16,059 nucleotides of DNA from Pseudomonas sp. (lineage in GTDB: Bacteria; Pseudomonadota; Gammaproteobacteria; Pseudomonadales; Pseudomonadaceae): contig JAQZAY010000056.1 of the NCBI GenBank assembly GCA_029239415.1, forward strand, positions 1 to 16,059. The letters are read 5' to 3'. Both the position numbers and the translations under genes were made by a program. This document shows positions 13,869 to 16,059 of the stretch, in pieces (the first letter of the stretch is position 1; each line of letters opens with the position of its first letter). The notes below the pieces were generated by a model. The model had not been told where the DNA came from. It saw nothing but the letters and a program-made list of their open reading frames with translations, and searched no databases.

Positions 13869-15950
13869 ATGAAGCAATTCTTGCCCGGCACCGCCCTCGC
13901 CCTGCTGCTAGGCCTCGGCAGCCTGTCGCTTAGCGGCTTCGCATCGGCCGCCAACAAGTGGGAAAGCCTGCAGCCTGATCGCGACGAAATCGTCGCCAGC
14001 CTCAACGTGGTCGAGTTGCTCAAGCGCCATCACTACAGCAAGCCGCCGCTGGACGACGCACGCTCGGTCATCATCTATGACAGCTACCTCAAGTTGCTCG
14101 ACCCCTCGCGCAGCTACTTCACCGCCAGCGACATCGCCGAATTCGACAAGTGGAAGACGCAGTTCGACGACTTTCTCAAGAGCGGCAACCTCGACCCAGG
14201 GTTCACCATCTACAAGCGCTACCTGAACCGCGTCAAGGCACGCCTGGATTTTGCCCTGGCCGAGTTGAACAAGGGCGTCGACAAGATGGACTTCGGCGTG
14301 CGCGAAGAGTTGCTGGTCGACCGCGAGAAAGCCCCATGGATGAAGAACGAGGCCGAGCTGGACGATCTGTGGCGCAAACGCGTCAAGGACGAAGTGCTGC
14401 GCCAGAAGATCGCCGGCAAGGATCCCAAGCAGATCCAGGAAACCCTCATCAAGCGCTACAAGAACCAGCTGACTCGCCTGGACCAGACCCGTGCCGAGGA
14501 CATCTTCCAGGCCTATATCAATACGTTCGCCCAGTCCTACGACCCGCACACCAACTACCTGTCGCCAGACAACGCCGAGAACTTCGACATCAACATGAGC
14601 CTGTCGCTCGAAGGCATCGGCGCCGTGCTGCAGAGTGACAACGACCAGGTCAAGATCGTGCGCCTGGTGCCGGCAGGCCCGGCGGCCAAGACCAAGCAGG
14701 TGGCCCCTGCCGACAAGATCATTGGTGTGGCCCAGGGCGACAAGGAAATGGTCGACGTGGTCGGCTGGCGCCTGGACGAGGTGGTCAAGCTGATCCGTGG
14801 TCCCAAGGGCTCGGTGGTGCGCCTGGAAGTGATCCCGGCCAACAATGCGCCTAACGACCAGTCCAGCAAGATCGTGCCGATCACCCGCGAGGCGGTGAAG
14901 CTCGAAGAGCAGGCCGCGAAGAAATCCGTGCTCAACCTCAAGCAGGATGGGCGCGACTACAAGCTCGGCATCATCGAGATCCCGGCCTTCTACCTGGACT
15001 TCAAGGCGTTCCGCGCCGGCGATCCCGAGTACAAGAGCACCACGCGCGATGTGAAGAAGCTGCTCACCGAACTGCAGAAGGAAAAGGTCGACGGCGTGGT
15101 CATCGACCTGCGCAACAACGGCGGTGGCTCTCTGCAGGAAGCCACCGAGCTGACCAGCCTGTTCATCGACAAGGGTCCCACGGTGCTGGTGCGCAACAGC
15201 GACGGGCGGGTCGACGTACTGGAAGACGAGAACGCCGGCGCCTTCTACAAGGGCCCGATGGCGCTGCTGGTCAACCGTCTCTCGGCCTCGGCCTCGGAGA
15301 TCTTCGCCGGTGCCATGCAGGACTATCATCGTGCGCTGATCATCGGTGGCCAGACCTTCGGCAAGGGCACCGTGCAGACTATCCAGCCGCTCAACCATGG
15401 CGAACTCAAGCTGACCCTGGCCAAGTTCTACCGGGTCTCGGGCCAGAGCACCCAGCACCAGGGCGTGCTGCCGGACATCGACTACCCATCGATCATCGAC
15501 ACCAAGGAAATCGGCGAAAGCGCCCTGCCCGAAGCCATGCCCTGGGACACCATCCGCCCGGCGATCAAGCCGACGGCCGACTCGTTCAAGCCGTTCCTGG
15601 CCCAGCTCAAGAGCCGCCACCAGGCGCGTAGCGCCAAGGATCCGGAGTTCGTGTACATCCGCGATCGCCTGGCGCTGACCCAGAAACTGATGAACGAAAA
15701 GACCGTCAGTCTCAACGAGGCCGAGCGCCGTGCCCGTCACGACGAGATCGAAGGCAAGCAGCTGGCACTGGAGAACATCCGGCGCAAGGCCAAGGGCGAG
15801 GAACCGCTCAAGGAGCTGAAGAAGGAAGACGAGGATGCCTTGGCCGTCGAAGACGAGGACACCAAGCCCGAGGATGATGCCTACCTGTCCGAGACCGGTC
15901 GCATCCTGCTCGACTACCTGAGCTTGAATTCGGCGGTGGCCAAGCACTGA
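13869..15950 (+). CDS. prc: Carboxy-terminal (tail-specific) processing protease Prc/Tsp
   Basis: This periplasmic S41A serine protease cuts substrates from their C-terminus; in Pseudomonas it acts in envelope stress signalling through truncated MucA and in cell-wall hydrolase control. The 693-residue form starts with a signal peptide (MKQFLPGTALALLLG..FASA). A PDZ domain spans about 245-335 ('LEGIGAVLQSDNDQVKIVRL'). The S41 core has catalytic Ser474 in 'SASASEIFAGAMQDY' and Lys499 in 'FGKGTVQ'. The C-terminal 'LKELKKEDEDAL' helical region follows. Another ATG at 13836 would add 11 residues; 13869 is favoured by the signal peptide and by alignment with remembered relatives, though neither has a good ribosome site. 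TACTAT (13832-13837) might be its -10. Confidence 0.95.
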   Translation: MKQFLPGTALALLLGLGSLSLSGFASAANKWESLQPDRDEIVASLNVVELLKRHHYSKPPLDDARSVIIYDSYLKLLDPSRSYFTASDIAEFDKWKTQFDDFLKSGNLDPGFTIYKRYLNRVKARLDFALAELNKGVDKMDFGVREELLVDREKAPWMKNEAELDDLWRKRVKDEVLRQKIAGKDPKQIQETLIKRYKNQLTRLDQTRAEDIFQAYINTFAQSYDPHTNYLSPDNAENFDINMSLSLEGIGAVLQSDNDQVKIVRLVPAGPAAKTKQVAPADKIIGVAQGDKEMVDVVGWRLDEVVKLIRGPKGSVVRLEVIPANNAPNDQSSKIVPITREAVKLEEQAAKKSVLNLKQDGRDYKLGIIEIPAFYLDFKAFRAGDPEYKSTTRDVKKLLTELQKEKVDGVVIDLRNNGGGSLQEATELTSLFIDKGPTVLVRNSDGRVDVLEDENAGAFYKGPMALLVNRLSASASEIFAGAMQDYHRALIIGGQTFGKGTVQTIQPLNHGELKLTLAKFYRVSGQSTQHQGVLPDIDYPSIIDTKEIGESALPEAMPWDTIRPAIKPTADSFKPFLAQLKSRHQARSAKDPEFVYIRDRLALTQKLMNEKTVSLNEAERRARHDEIEGKQLALENIRRKAKGEEPLKELKKEDEDALAVEDEDTKPEDDAYLSETGRILLDYLSLNSAVAKH

Positions 15951-15997
15951 ACGGTGCCTGAAAGCATGATGGCAAAATAGTACGACCCACCACGATT

Positions 15998-16026
15998 ACG
16001 TCATCAAATGGTCATTGTTCTGTCGT
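15998..16026 (+). promoter_or_regulatory. Triple 11-bp direct repeat resembling tandem PHO boxes
   Basis: ACGTCAT, TGGTCAT and CTGTCGT lie at 15998, 16009 and 16020, each four bases apart, giving 5/7, 5/7 and 6/7 matches to CTGTCAT. This is the spacing of overlapping PhoB sites. The region 15951-16036 is AT-richer than its surroundings. TGAAAT (16026-16031) sits ten bases after the second repeat as a possible -10. The gene it would serve lies beyond the window. Confidence 0.4.
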
Positions 16027-16037
16027 GAAATAAAGGG

Positions 16038-16059
16038 GCTGGGCGCGTGAGCGCCCAGC
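16038..16059 (+). terminator. Hairpin at window end, probable prc terminator
   Basis: GCTGGGCGC (16038-16046) and GCGCCCAGC (16051-16059) form a perfect 9-bp GC-rich stem around GTGA, 88 bases after the prc stop. It is preceded by AAAGGGG, so a matching CCCCTTT on the far side would make a bidirectional intrinsic terminator; that part is outside the window. Confidence 0.65.

Noticed and set aside
13908..15947. Minus-strand open frame of 679 codons opposite prc
   Set aside because: It is a GC3-bias shadow of prc: low-complexity composition rich in Gln, Val, Leu and His, no recognisable motif, and the plus-strand protein is a clear S41 protease.

Overview
The window is a gamma-proteobacterial chromosome segment, almost certainly Pseudomonas of the putida/fluorescens lineage. 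The grounds are high GC with strong GC3 bias, the minC-minD-minE-rluA order, recognisable Pseudomonas Prc and ApeB proteins, and several intergenic inverted repeats with the core 'TTCGCGGGCAAG' or 'CGCTGGCAAGCCAGC', which are typical Pseudomonas REP sequences. No mobile element, CRISPR array, tRNA or rRNA was seen.

Layout. (1) 1-2470, plus strand: the 3' part of minC, then minD, minE and an rluA-type pseudouridine synthase. minD and minE are nearly contiguous, and a large hairpin separates minE from rluA. (2) 2480-6395, plus strand: a REP pair, the M18 aminopeptidase apeB, a further REP-like hairpin, a 54-residue membrane miniprotein, and a large YbiO-like MscS channel whose stop overlaps that of the convergent regulator. 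(3) 6387-12716: the accessory part of the window. A GntR/UTRA repressor on the minus strand diverges from a six-gene plus-strand cluster: periplasmic binding protein, cytoplasmic alkaline-phosphatase-superfamily hydrolase, two permeases, ABC ATPase, and a HAD-IB phosphatase. The hydrolase lies between the binding protein and the permeases and has no signal peptide. The likely logic is that an organophosphorus compound (phosphodiester or phosphonate) is imported intact and hydrolysed inside the cell, possibly followed by HAD dephosphorylation. (4) 12766-16059: a minus-strand PIG3-like quinone oxidoreductase diverges from the periplasmic tail-specific protease prc. An intrinsic terminator sits in the prc leader, and the window ends in a second hairpin.

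The 333-base divergent region 7107-7439 is unusually rich in candidate sites. It holds a perfect CTAG-centred palindrome overlapping the regulator's ribosome binding site, a second CTAG operator-like site before the transport genes, PHO-box-like 11-bp direct repeats, and a correctly spaced sigma-54 -24/-12 motif. Together they suggest control by substrate (UTRA repressor) and perhaps by phosphate or nitrogen status. A separate triple 11-bp GTCAT-type repeat lies after prc. All regulatory assignments are inferences from sequence pattern only.
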